A stretch of DNA of 64,000 nt from contig CM070578.1 of NCBI GenBank assembly GCA_036346355.1, positions 17,312,501-17,376,500 of the forward strand, given 5' to 3'. The stretch comes from Rhipidocladum racemiflorum. Its lineage: Eukaryota > Streptophyta > Magnoliopsida > Poales > Poaceae. Below are positions 1 through 9,677 of this stretch, piece after piece. The notes below the pieces were generated by a model. That model was not told the origin of the DNA. It made no database searches and saw only the letters and a list, made by a program, of their open reading frames with translations. The position numbers and the translations under genes are program-made. Each line of letters begins with the position of its first letter. Within the stretch, counting starts at the first letter, position 1.

Positions 1-408
1 ACGCTCTTCGTCTTCCTCACCTGCCGCTACCTCGTCCGCCACGGCGCCTTCGCGCTCCTCGTCCTGCTCGTGCTCGCCGAGGTCACCAGCCTCCTGCAGA
101 ACATCTGGACGCTCGCCGGGATCTGGCGTGCCGAGGCGCCCACCGCGGCCCGGGTGTACAGCGCCCTGTCGCCGCCGTTCTACGTGCTGTACACCATCGT
201 CAGGGGCATCGCTGGGCCGCTCTTCTTCCTCAAGATGAGCCTGTTCTACCTGTCCGGGCAGGCCGTGGACATCATCCCTTGGTGGGTGCGCATTTCTTGG
301 ATTGCCGTCGTTGGCACGGCGATCACGGTGAGCAACCTCTGGATTCTGAACCTTTGGGCGGAGTTGTTCAGGGAACGGAAGCAGAGGATGACAAAGAAAA
401 GTACATAG
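1..408 (+). CDS. TLC-domain membrane protein, 3' part
   Basis: The frame is open from base 1 to the TAG stop at 406-408, so the window cuts off the 5' part. About 135 residues are visible and form several hydrophobic segments (for example around ALLVLLVLAEV, then FYVLYTIVRGIAGPLFFLKM, then SWIAVVGTAITVSNLWILNLW), ending in a short basic tail (RERKQRMTKKST). This spacing of helices and the conserved FYVLYTIVRG and GPLFFLKM stretches match my recollection of plant TLC (TRAM/LAG1/CLN8) domain proteins of unknown substrate, not ceramide synthases, whose Lag1 signature is not seen in this portion. It is probably an endomembrane protein. No intron is visible in this part. The family call rests on pattern recognition of the C-terminal half only. 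Confidence 0.7.
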   Translation, partial: TLFVFLTCRYLVRHGAFALLVLLVLAEVTSLLQNIWTLAGIWRAEAPTAARVYSALSPPFYVLYTIVRGIAGPLFFLKMSLFYLSGQAVDIIPWWVRISWIAVVGTAITVSNLWILNLWAELFRERKQRMTKKST

Positions 409-472
409 GTGTAGCCGAATCTTTAGGAATTCTGGTGACAGCCGACGAGATGATGAAGGGGTGATGACAATG

Positions 473-810
473 GATATTTAGGATGGCATTGGTGGAGAAC
501 GCTTATCAATATGATCTCTCCTTATTATTTCATTCAGGTCAGAAGTCACAAATCTAATCAGTAAGATAGTATAATATGCTGATCTTACACATTTGTATCA
601 CTTGGAGAACTCATTCCAGTGTTGGTTTCCCTTTAATATCTGGTCGAAATCTACTACATAGGCTACTCGATAAACAATAAACAGATGGTCCGAAGTTGAC
701 TGTTGCAATTGGGTTTGACTTTTATGCTCCTTCAACTTGTATGCAATCACTTAATTTCTTAGCTGCCGGATTTGTTCATGGTACCTAACACAATTTGTTT
801 GCTTAGTGTG
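473..810 (+). repeat. Diverged direct duplication, copy 1
   Basis: This stretch just after the TLC gene is repeated at 998-1321. Shared landmarks in the same order include TATTTAG, GAACGCTTATC versus GAATGCTTATC, ACAATAAACAGAT, and TTAGCTGCCGGATTTGT followed by CATGGTAC. Copies differ at many single bases and small indels, so the duplication is old. It probably includes the 3' UTR of the TLC gene. Confidence 0.85.
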
Positions 811-997
811 GTATCAGCTGTCTCTAACTGTATCAAGGCATCAGCTGCTGGTGAACAAACCGATTTTATTTTCAGCGATGCGAATGACGAGCCCAAGCAC
901 CACCCTCTCCATCCTCTCCTTGCCGCCAGCATCACTGTCCTCATCACTAGCTACTGTCATTCCAAACGAATTCCCCATTCCAAACGAGACCTAAATG

Positions 998-1321
998 CAT
1001 ATTTAGAATGACGTTGTTGAAGAATGCTTATCTATATTATATCTCCTGATTCCTTCATTCGGACCAGGAACCTCAAACCTAATCGGTAAGACAGTTTAAC
1101 GTGCTTATCTTCATATTTGTGTTGCTTGGAGAATTCTTTTGAGTGCTGGTTTCCCTACAGCATTTGGTCTACATGGACCACTTGACAAACAATAAACAGA
1201 TCGTCTGATGTTGCCTGCTGCAATTGGTCTTTGACTTTGTGCTTCTTTAACGTGTATGCATTCGCTTTCTTAGCTGCCGGATTTGTCCATGGTACTTGAA
1301 ACAATTTAGTTGCGTAGTGTG
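998..1321 (+). repeat. Diverged direct duplication, copy 2
   Basis: Second copy of the 473-810 segment, in the same orientation, separated from it by about 190 bp of unrelated sequence. No terminal inverted repeats are seen, which suggests a segmental rather than a transposon duplication. Confidence 0.85.
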
Positions 1322-1710
1322 TTGTACAAGAGGTGAAATACCAAACCAGACTTCTTCTGATTATGTGAAGCGACGGCTTTAAACATTCTTATGAATCACG
1401 TTTTCAAACTAATGTCTAACCGTATAAATTCTAACCAATTTGGTCCAAATTTGGTACACTTCGTCTTCGCCTATTATGAGCTTTCCTTGAGCAATGGCCC
1501 AAACTTTTGTGCTCCATTTTGCATGGCCACAAATTAAATGGCAGTATGAGCTACATACTTCTCTGTCTAATGTCTTCCAATGATTACCTGAAAAATGCTA
1601 CAACTATATATATGCAACTACAGCGTTCATGGCTTTTTTGGGACTGGTCTCCAAAGAGACATGGACCTATGTGGCCTCAGTTCCCAAATTGTCTTGTCTT
1701 CGGTATTCTG

Positions 1711-1753
<43 letters not shown>
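1711..1753 (+). repeat. (CT)n microsatellite
   Basis: About 21 uninterrupted CT units. Serine-leucine reading frames across it are artefacts of the dinucleotide repeat. Confidence 0.98.
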
Positions 1754-1755
<2 letters not shown>

Positions 1756-2600
1756 GTGGAGCATGCCTACCGTTCCAGGCAAGATCGTGCTCTTTTTGTG
1801 GGTGGCTTCTGGAGCTTGTCACAGCGAAGTAATGCTACAACCAGCCAGCCGATGTTGTGAGAGATCATGTACGTATGTATGTTCTATACTCTGTCCTCTC
1901 GAGGTTCACAAAGATCATGTGCCTACAAGCAGTCGGCACTCTCAAATCGATGTTGCAATTGATGCAGTTTCTTGTTGGTAGGTATCATTATTCATTACCA
2001 TGCTTTGTGCCTTCGTTTAGGACATGACATCTCATTTTTGTGCTTTTCTGCAGTCAGCCGTTTAGTTGATTAAAAAAAAATTAGAATTCTGCACATGGAG
2101 ACATCGTGTTGGAGAATACAATGTAAATGATATTCAGGATAATGACGATAGTATTTTAGGACGCAATTCGTCTATTGCTAGAAGTAATCGTTTTATTTTT
2201 CAGTAAGACATAATTAAACATATCCACAATCATTCGGAATCTCAGCTCTCCTAGGTTAACCCGATCTCCTTACTTAACCCTTGTTGTCCTCTAAGCAACC
2301 TACGCACACGCAAAGGCCAACGAAACATTTTCGAGCATAGGTCAAAACATGCTTCACGCAACCGTGTTTGCATCAAACAATGGTCAGAACATCACCGAAA
2401 CGCTCGAAAACTCGACCACTCTTAGAACACTAGGTAGGATCGTGATCCTGCACAGCGATGGATGGATCATCCACTCTGGAGGCGTATGTGAGATTATATG
2501 GAAGTTTATTCATGTTTGTAATGAGTATTTGACTGTGTTTGAGCTCGTGAAGCTCAAGTTTGATCTTGATATAAATTAGATTTAAAAATTGAGTTTTTGA
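1754..2600. other. Intergenic, nothing recognised
   Basis: AT-rich sequence without a convincing reading frame, terminal repeats or conserved motif that I can name. Confidence 0.6.
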
Positions 2601-2619
2601 GATGATTATTTTATATCAT

Positions 2620-3720
2620 TTTGGGCATCGCTATGTGATGTGTTTCCTTGTTTTGGATGGATGCAGGATAACAGTGCTAGGTCATGGTGAGGTGGAGGAT
2701 GACCGGGACTAGCTAAGATGCGTCGAGGTCCAAACTGTCAGGAATCACCAGAGGATGACTGGAGACAGAGTCGCTACGAGCCCAAAAGATAAGGGAACGG
2801 CTGAGATGCTAATTTGGAGTTGCATGGATCAAGAAGAGCCGTTGGATCACGGTTTAGAGGATAGAGTATCTGCCAAGTTAGCTAGCTTTAAGAAACGTAC
2901 AAAATCCGTTATGTTATTGGGCTGCCAGTTAGCCTATGTATGAGGAAGGGAGTGAATCTCAACCCTTGACGAGGTTTCTTGAGGGCTAAAAATGTCATTC
3001 AAATGTGAAGATTACTCCAAGGTTGTTATAAATAGAGGGGGAGAGGGGTGTCTCTCCCTTGAAGGTTTTTGTGCTCCTTTGATCTTTGCCCATTTATTTG
3101 TAAGGCTTTGTAAACCTTCTATCGAAGAAACAAAATTCTATTTTCTTACTATTTTGAATTTACTTTGAGCATTTACATTATGCTTGCAATTTAAATTCAA
3201 GCAATTTAATTTTCACAATTTACATTCCACATATTTGGATTTGCCTCCCCTCCTTCTAAATGCTTATGGTTTTTTTTTTGTTGATAATGAATGATTGTTG
3301 GATAAATCTTCTTCAGATTATATCCCAATTATCTAAGCACATCTCTTCTTGAACTTTGCAAGAAATTGACCTTTTTGCTTGAAACAATGACATTCTTATA
3401 GATTGTGTTTGTGGCTTTTGCTTCTTATGTTCTTGCTTGCTATGACAAGTGGGAGTATATTGAAGATCATCTTGATCATCAAAACCCTACGAGCAAGTTC
3501 AAAACCAAAATTTTGGTTTTTGCTTCCCTTTAGTGCACTTCTCCTTCAATTTGGAAAAGGTCAGAACTTTAACATCAATCTTCACGATTGAAGGTTGGAA
3601 GAAGTTTCTGACATCCATAAGGAGTTTATCTTAGTTGGTTCTTTGAGTTTTTTTGGTATACTCTTCTTGCCTAGTGAGTGTGAAATTTTTTTATTTAAGA
3701 TCATTCAACCCCATCTGATT
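2620..3720 (+). repeat. Probable retrotransposon LTR remnant
   Basis: A TATA-like box with a G-rich start region (TTATAAATAGAGGGGGAG near 3027) is followed within about 100 bp by a T-rich stretch and a terminator-like AT-rich segment. This arrangement is seen in plant LTRs (U3, then R and U5). No TG/CA ends, target duplication or coding remnant could be fixed, so the ends are approximate. It could instead be an ordinary intergenic promoter-like sequence. Confidence 0.3.
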
Positions 3721-3998
3721 ACTACTTCGATCCTTCAGTATGATCCACCCCAATAATCCAACCCAATCTAAACTCGAACTCACTTTCTGGAATACAGTCG
3801 TCCAGGTCAGTGTGACGAGATGGCCGGTATTAAGCCCAAGCCCTGGTCTGCGTCATTCGATTGCCAGGCCCTTTCGATCATTGACGAAGAAAATTGGGCT
3901 TTTCAGCCCAAGCCTTGGACATGCTACTATCTTAGTTTGCTTCCTCCCACTTCTCGCTGAAAAGTCAAAACTATGCTTCCGCCTACCCCTACCCGTGG

Positions 3999-4305
3999 AA
4001 TTTTTTTTAAATAATATTATTTTAAAAAAGATTTCCGACATTAATACGTGGATTTAAAAATTTACAAGAATAATACATTTTCGCCGAATTGCTTGGCGAA
4101 AATACTATTTTCGCCGAAGGGTGTGGCGAAAATACTATTTTCACCGATCCGTTTAACGAAAATAGGCTATTTTTCGCCACTCCTTTTGGCAAAAATACTA
4201 TTTTCGCCAAGCCATTTGGCTATAATGTATTATTCTTACAAATTTTAAAAATCAAGTATTAATGTCAAAAATCTTTTTTTAAATAATATTATTTTTTAAA
4301 AATTC
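3999..4305. mobile_element. Mutator-type MITE with internal palindromes
   Basis: The 307-bp element has terminal inverted repeats of about 58 bp. Both ends, read inward, run GAATTTTT, then AAATAATATTATTT, then AAAAGATTT, then GACATTAATAC. It is flanked by a perfect 10-bp direct repeat CCTACCCGTG (3989-3998 and 4306-4315). A 9-11 bp target duplication is characteristic of Mutator-like elements. The core (about 4078-4225) is four units built on TTTTCGCC...GGCGAAAA, each itself palindromic. No coding capacity. Confidence 0.85.
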
Positions 4306-4556
4306 CCTACCCGTGTAACCCGCCTCCTCGTGCTCCTCTCCTCCCACCACCCACTGCTTGCGTCTCCATGCGCACCACCTCGTCGTTGGCCTCCTCTCCT
4401 CCCCATTCACGTCCCCCTTTGTTTTCTGAATCATAGATGTCTTCCCCCTCTCTCATGGCACCGCTGCCAGGCTGCTCCCCACGCCTACTCCTTCGTGTGG
4501 TCGCCCTCTTTGCCAAAACACATACACAAATAAAATAGGAGACTAATCCTTCAGGA

Positions 4557-4690
4557 GGTGTAAGTATCTAGGCCCCTAATTTCATTGATTACAAAGTTTT
4601 AGTGATTAATGACCCTAAATTATTAAGATTAACTTTCATTCAAGTGATGTTAAGATAAGTTAGGTCTTAACAATGGATATAGGTTGTTCT
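4557..4690 (+). repeat. Old Sirevirus-like LTR scrap
   Basis: The phrase GTATCTAGGCCCCTAATTT followed by GTGATTAATGAC resembles the start of the copia LTR at 26777 and 63034 (GTGCATCTAGGCCCCTCAA, then GGTGATTAATGATGAC). It is diverged and no other end is found. Confidence 0.45.
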
Positions 4691-5308
4691 TGGACTTTCA
4701 TCGATCCTCATTCTAGCAAATGATGGCAAAACATGTTTTCCATGGAGATTAATGCCTTTGTAGCTAGAAATGATCAAAGATTGGTAGGTTGTCGTTTTGC
4801 TTTGATCGAATATTAAGGTCTTATTAATTTGGCTTAGGTTTGGTTTATGGCTTAAAGCTAGCTTTTTAGCTTAATTAGTTTTTAAGCACTTTGCTTTTAA
4901 ACCAAGATAGACTGTTTGGCATCCTGGCTTTTTGATGGGTTGGATGGTGTAGCTTATTGTTGAAAAGTCTGAAATATCCTTTAGAGTTGAGGACTTTTCT
5001 TATGTATTGACTTATATGATACAGATGTTTCATGATTTCTTCGTTGTTGAACCATCAATTTCACTAGACGAGGTCATCTACAAATAATTTAAATGATCAG
5101 TAATGTAGAAAATGATAGCACGATATTTTCTAAATGTCAAAACATGATCACACATGAGATGGTAACAACATTGCACAATAACGAAAAATAATGCATAGAA
5201 TATAAAGCATGACGTCGTACAAGTACATAACATGTACTCAACTCAATAGTTTCAACTCCATTACATAACCATCACTAATCAACCACACAATTGCGGATAT
5301 AACTGAAT
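4691..5308. other. Intergenic, nothing recognised
   Basis: AT-rich sequence without reading frames of interest. It ends at a short tandem duplication (next entry). Confidence 0.55.
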
Positions 5309-5361
5309 AGTTAACAACTTAAAAAGGAAAACAAAAGTTAACAAATTAAAAAGGAAAACAT
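5309..5361 (+). repeat. Two-copy 27-bp tandem repeat
   Basis: GTTAACAA followed by TTAAAAAGGAAAACA occurs twice in immediate succession, with one base difference and a slightly different end. Confidence 0.85.
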
Positions 5362-5370
5362 AATGGTTTT

Positions 5371-6066
5371 CAGTATTCAAAAAGGCGCAATTAGGTATAA
5401 AGTCATGCTCTAGGCAAAGCTCGGTGGCCTAAGGTGGAGGCGCAGGCGAGGCGGGAGGGGCGCTGAGCGGCGAAAAGGCGGAGGAGGTGGCCGCCTAGGC
5501 GCTCGGCGTGAGGAGAAAGAGGGGGAAGAGGGAGAGGGAAGGCTAGGGTTACCCAATTAGAGGCTTCCTAAGCTCATCCCCGCGTCGCCGAGGCCTCCTA
5601 TGCAACCCCGAGACCCCACGCTGCCGCCGAGGCCTCCCGAGCTCCTCCCCGCCGCCAAAGCAGCCGCGCGACCGAGCTCCTCCCCGCCTAACTCCTCACG
5701 CGCACCTTGAGGTCCTTTCCTTCAGCCTTTTGCTCTCTATTCTCTACTCTCTGCTCTATGGGTCCTTAATTCAGAAGTCTGATACAGAATGTCGTGAACT
5801 ATGTTTTGTGGCTATATTATGTGTAGAACTTAGTTCTGTGACTATGTTATGTGTGAGACTTAGTTTTCTGACTATATTATGTGTGGGATTATGTTTTGTG
5901 ATTATATTTCATCTTTCATGTGTGTCTCACTTTTTTATAGAACTTAGTTATGTGTCTTTCGTTGTAGCCTGTCATTTTGCGATTTCTGCTTAGGCGCACC
6001 TAGGCGGGCTAGGCGCTAGGCAGTAGGCCTCCGCCCGCCTACCGCTTAGCGCCTTTTTGAACATTG
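5371..6066. mobile_element. Non-autonomous hAT-like transposon
   Basis: Ends are inverted repeats: CAGTATTCAAAAAGGCGC on the left and, read from the right end, CAATGTTCAAAAAGGCGC. Subterminal sequence is rich in the GGCG/TAGGCG motif on both sides (5430-5510 and 5990-6050), as is usual for hAT subterminal repeats. The 8-bp flanks (ATGGTTTT and ATATTTCT) agree at only 5 of 8 positions, so a target duplication is decayed or the ends are off by a base or two. The interior has no transposase. The right end abuts the MORC pseudogene. Confidence 0.7.
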
Positions 6067-6072
6067 ATATTT

Positions 6073-7845
6073 CTAGTTTTTCTCCATCTTGAGATCAAAC
6101 ATCCTCTTAAGCCAATTAATCTTTCCTTCATCAATCTTCATAATGACAAACACTTCTCTATTTTCTTGTTTAGTGAAAAGTCTTGTTGTAATGAAGTGTT
6201 CATCACTCTCTTCAACTACACCAGCTTGAATAGCTATACCCATGACTTTTGCTATGGATGGACCAGTCCGAGCAAGGCATCTGAGTGCAGTAATGTCATC
6301 CTTCATTGTTCTCCTCAGGAAAGTGTATGAGAGCAAACCAATATCAAAAATATATTACAAACCTCATCTACTGCATTGTCAAGAAGTTGAGCTATAGCTG
6401 CACCAGAAAAGAACAAGAAACAAGTTGTTAGGAAAATATTGGCCACGACGATACTAGTATCTTGAACACTTAATATAAAGAAAATTTGTTCTAAAAATTA
6501 CCACACCAACTATTTGTTTTGTTTGTTCTAATCAAGTAAGCACCCCAACAACAAGCATTTCATTTATACTTTGTTATCAAACTATATTCTTGCCTAAGAA
6601 GGAAGAGCAAAGGAGGGACCATGGATACCATGTTCTTTAGTATTGGTGCAACCAAGAAATTCAGATGGACCAGCATGCAATGCATTTTGCTGAAAGAAAA
6701 TCTCCCGAATGGACACATTGGAGATTGGACAATTCGGAAGTTTTTTGCTTTAGAAGTATAGCTACGTGCTTATATTAAGTTTACAAATGTCCACTTATCA
6801 TCAAGTGAATATATTAACAACCATACTAGTATATATGATTTAGTTTCGGCATTGTATTTTCTTAATCTGCTGTGTTTAGAATTTGAAAAAAAAATTGATG
6901 GTCACATGGGCTGAATACATGCAAGGAGGTGGAGAGAAAGGATAAACAAGAACAAAAATCAAATTCTCTCATTTGAGTCGCCATAAAAGGAGAGATTGGA
7001 CCAAAGAGGTGAAAGGAAGAGACAAGTGCACTCCATGAATTTACATTTTGTTGTGTCCAAATATACGAGGAGAGAATACAAGAGAAGCAAGATACAATAT
7101 CAAGGCAAACTGTTTTTCTTTATATCTAATATACTCTATTATTTCCATTCCTTTTATCTGTGCAGAAGCAATAAATAGAAACTTTCTAGCTTTCATAAGA
7201 AAAAGGTGATGATATAATTGTTAAATATGCTAAATAGCAAATTTTGAGGATTGTCCCGTCTGTGCCACAAGTTAAGCATAAGTACCACAACATGAGTATT
7301 GCATCTGGGGATCCTGTGTTTTGGGCTAATTGGGGTTTAGGGCATGATATCACGTATGTCAGTGTCGCTTGTCAAAGCTATTTTATCTAGATAAGGGAAA
7401 ACTAAACGTAGCCTGCGACCTAAAGAGCAAGGCTACTACACATCATTGGTACTAACAGAAGGCCAACACGTCCTATACACATCAAACTATGAATTTGTAT
7501 CATTCATCTAGAACAGCTAAATTAATTTTCCTTCCAACGAAAATCAATTGATCCAATAACATTAACAGGAACCACTGTGCAATATGCATACCCCATTCAC
7601 AGTAATCGAGGGATAACTCTTGCAATTACCTGATATTTCTCCTTTGCTCTACCAAACCTAGCTCTCAATTTAACACAACAATTTCATCCCTAATCTATAA
7701 AACCCCAACCACCTCCACTACCTACTTCACCAACACACAGAAAAGCAAGACAATTTACAGAACGGAAGGGATAAGGAGCGAAGGGGCACCAACCTCCGAA
7801 TGCCCACTTGTGGGAGGTTGCGTTGGTGTGGAGGAACAACAGCAT
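6073..7845 (-). pseudogene. MORC/CRT1-like GHKL ATPase pseudogene
   Basis: Three pieces of a MORC-family ATPase lie on the minus strand. Exon 1 (7845-7794) starts MLLFLHTNATSHKWAFG and ends at a GT donor. Exon 2 (6397-6363) follows a CAG acceptor and reads AIAQLLDNAVDE, the N-box of the Bergerat ATP-binding fold, in phase with exon 1. Only about 20 bp after exon 2's GT donor the sequence reads IGLLSYTFLRRTMKDDI (about 6350-6300), which in intact MORC proteins lies well downstream. The exons encoding the rest of the ATP lid and the GG motif are absent. The tail to the TAG at 6073 (residues ...VMGIAIQAGVVEESDEHF...) is not MORC sequence I recognise. The 1.4-kb intron 1 is retained, so this is not a processed copy. 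It is probably an internally deleted gene or a fragment captured by a transposon. MORC proteins act in RNA-directed silencing and immunity, and this copy cannot encode a working ATPase. Confidence 0.75.
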
Positions 7846-8287
7846 CCGCAATGCATTTCACGTCGGAGTATCATGAAACCAGAGCAAAACTAGAGGGTGG
7901 AAAACGCTCAAGGAGACGAACCATGGAGCTCGCGGAGGGGGGGGGGGGGCGGAGGGGGCCTTGATGAGCCGTCCTTCCAGAAGCTGCGGCAATTGAGGGC
8001 TTGATCGCCGCCGCCAATTTGGGGACGACGGTAGCGCTTTGAGTCACAGGGACGACGGAGGCTAAACTTTAGCTTACAAGTCAACTGCTTGTTTCGACTG
8101 TAGCTTCTTTGCTTTTAAACTTAGACCCTTGAAGAGTTCAAAGCTAATAGCTTAAACTTAACTAATTCTCCACCACCACTCGTACTCGAGTAGCGGCAAA
8201 CTTTTGCGGAGCTCTCCTCTTCCGAGGAGGACCCCCTAGAGGTGACGCTCGTGCTCGTTGTATCACGAGGAGATCAAACTATTGCTG

Positions 8288-8566
8288 TTAGAGCCTGTAG
8301 AATGGTACATGTCAGTTGTTTATAAGGGTGTGCCACATTGGATTTTGAATGATGTGGAGGAGAGAGAAGGAAGAAAGAGAAATATATTGTCTACTATTTA
8401 ACAGACGGTCTTATAGACAGCTTTATATTGTGTATACCATTATACAGACAATCTATTAATCATATGAGAGATCATTACAGACAGTCTATTGTATGAGTTA
8501 TCTTTAGTACTGTCTGTAGATGATATAAAGCCATATTAATCGTCTATAGCACTGTACATGCCCTAA
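8288..8566. mobile_element. Tourist-like (PIF/Harbinger) MITE
   Basis: The left end TTAGAGCCTGTAGAATGG and the right end, read inward, TTAGGGCATGTACAGTGC form imperfect inverted repeats. The interior carries repeated CAGACAGTCTA-like and TATAGAC motifs and AT-rich filler without coding capacity. Length and the TTA/TAA termini fit the Tourist type. Exact target duplication is ambiguous because TTA could belong to the element. Confidence 0.65.
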
Positions 8567-8825
8567 GGGGCAGTACGGGGCCAGTACAAAACTATTTTAA
8601 GGATGACCGCACCAGTCGTGTCAATGACAACCGGGGTGCATTCCACCCGGGCCCGTGAAATCGCCCGGGCCGTAATCGCGTGCAGGAACCGACAGGTGGT
8701 CCCTCCTCGATGGACCCCACCTGTTGGTGGGCAAGGGAAGCTACCCGTCCTTTGGGCCGTGCGCTTCGCTGAGGTCACATTCTTCTCGACGCTTCCGCGA
8801 GCTTCCTGCCCCCACGTCCCGTCGC

Positions 8826-8838
8826 TTCCAGAACCTTC
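8826..8838. promoter_or_regulatory. Perfect heat-shock element
   Basis: TTCCAGAACCTTC is three perfect alternating 5-bp units (nTTCnnGAAnnTTCn), the binding site of heat-shock factor trimers. It lies about 850 bp upstream of the HSP70 start codon, in a short GC-rich island (about 8570-8900). A plausible distal element for that gene, although the distance is large and a MITE lies just beyond. Confidence 0.6.
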
Positions 8839-8974
8839 CACCACCTCCCGGATGCAATGCTCCCGCCACAGCTCCATGGGCTGCCCGTGTGGCGTCCAAA
8901 ACCGCACCAATTTTTCCTTCTCTTTTAAAGACCTGTTCAAACATATTCTGATAATTCACATCAGAGGGTACTAG

Positions 8975-9420
8975 AGTGGATGCTAAACATTGGACTGCCA
9001 CGCTTTTCTTTAATGTTTTATGAATTATTATGGCCAGCTATAGAGAGAGTATACATAATTAACTTAGATAGGAAAGGACGAAATAAGGTCTTTTTTGCTT
9101 TAACAATTAGTGTCGCTTGACAAAAATGATGTGAAAGTTCTAAAAAAATGATTTCTAGATTTACATAAAAAGTAATTAAATAGTATCACAATTTTCACAA
9201 TATATTTTTATGAAAAATTAATAATGAGAAACGAATGCTAGATACTATACAATCGAGCCATACAAAATGACACGTACATTTCAACGGCATTGTTGGAGTA
9301 TTCTATTGGATAAAAATCTCACTAACACTACTTTAAAATAAAATTAGATATAAACACCTCAATATTGTACCACATTTTTGCTAAGTATAATATATAAATT
9401 ACACCGAAGTATGAAAATTG
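8975..9420. other. AT-rich upstream region of HSP70
   Basis: No gene or repeat boundary seen between the GC-rich island and the core promoter. Confidence 0.6.
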
Positions 9421-9494
9421 ATGCTACCACCATCTAGAGCGAGTAGAATCCAAAATAAGGCAAGAGGCCATAGGCAGGCCCCCAGAGTTCCCTC

Positions 9495-9500
9495 TATAAA
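9495..9500 (+). promoter_or_regulatory. TATA box of the HSP70 gene
   Basis: TATAAA in the context CTCTATAAAACC, about 180 bp before the start codon, placing transcription initiation near 9525-9535 and giving a pyrimidine-rich 5' leader of roughly 150 nt. Confidence 0.8.
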
Positions 9501-9677
9501 ACCCTGGCATCCTCCCCTTCCTTCCTTATCCTTCCCCCAACCTCTCGCCATTTCTCACAATCCCTCGAAAACCCCTCCTCGCCCACACACACAACCACTC
9601 GAATCCACCCTTCCCTCACCTTCCGAGGGTTTCGCCAACTCTCCAGTCCAGTCTACTCCTAGCTCTCGCTCTCAGCC

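Noticed and set aside
8563..9001. Overlapping ORFs of 75-125 codons on both strands
   Set aside because: GC-rich island without family resemblance on either strand; better explained as upstream regulatory DNA of the HSP70 gene.
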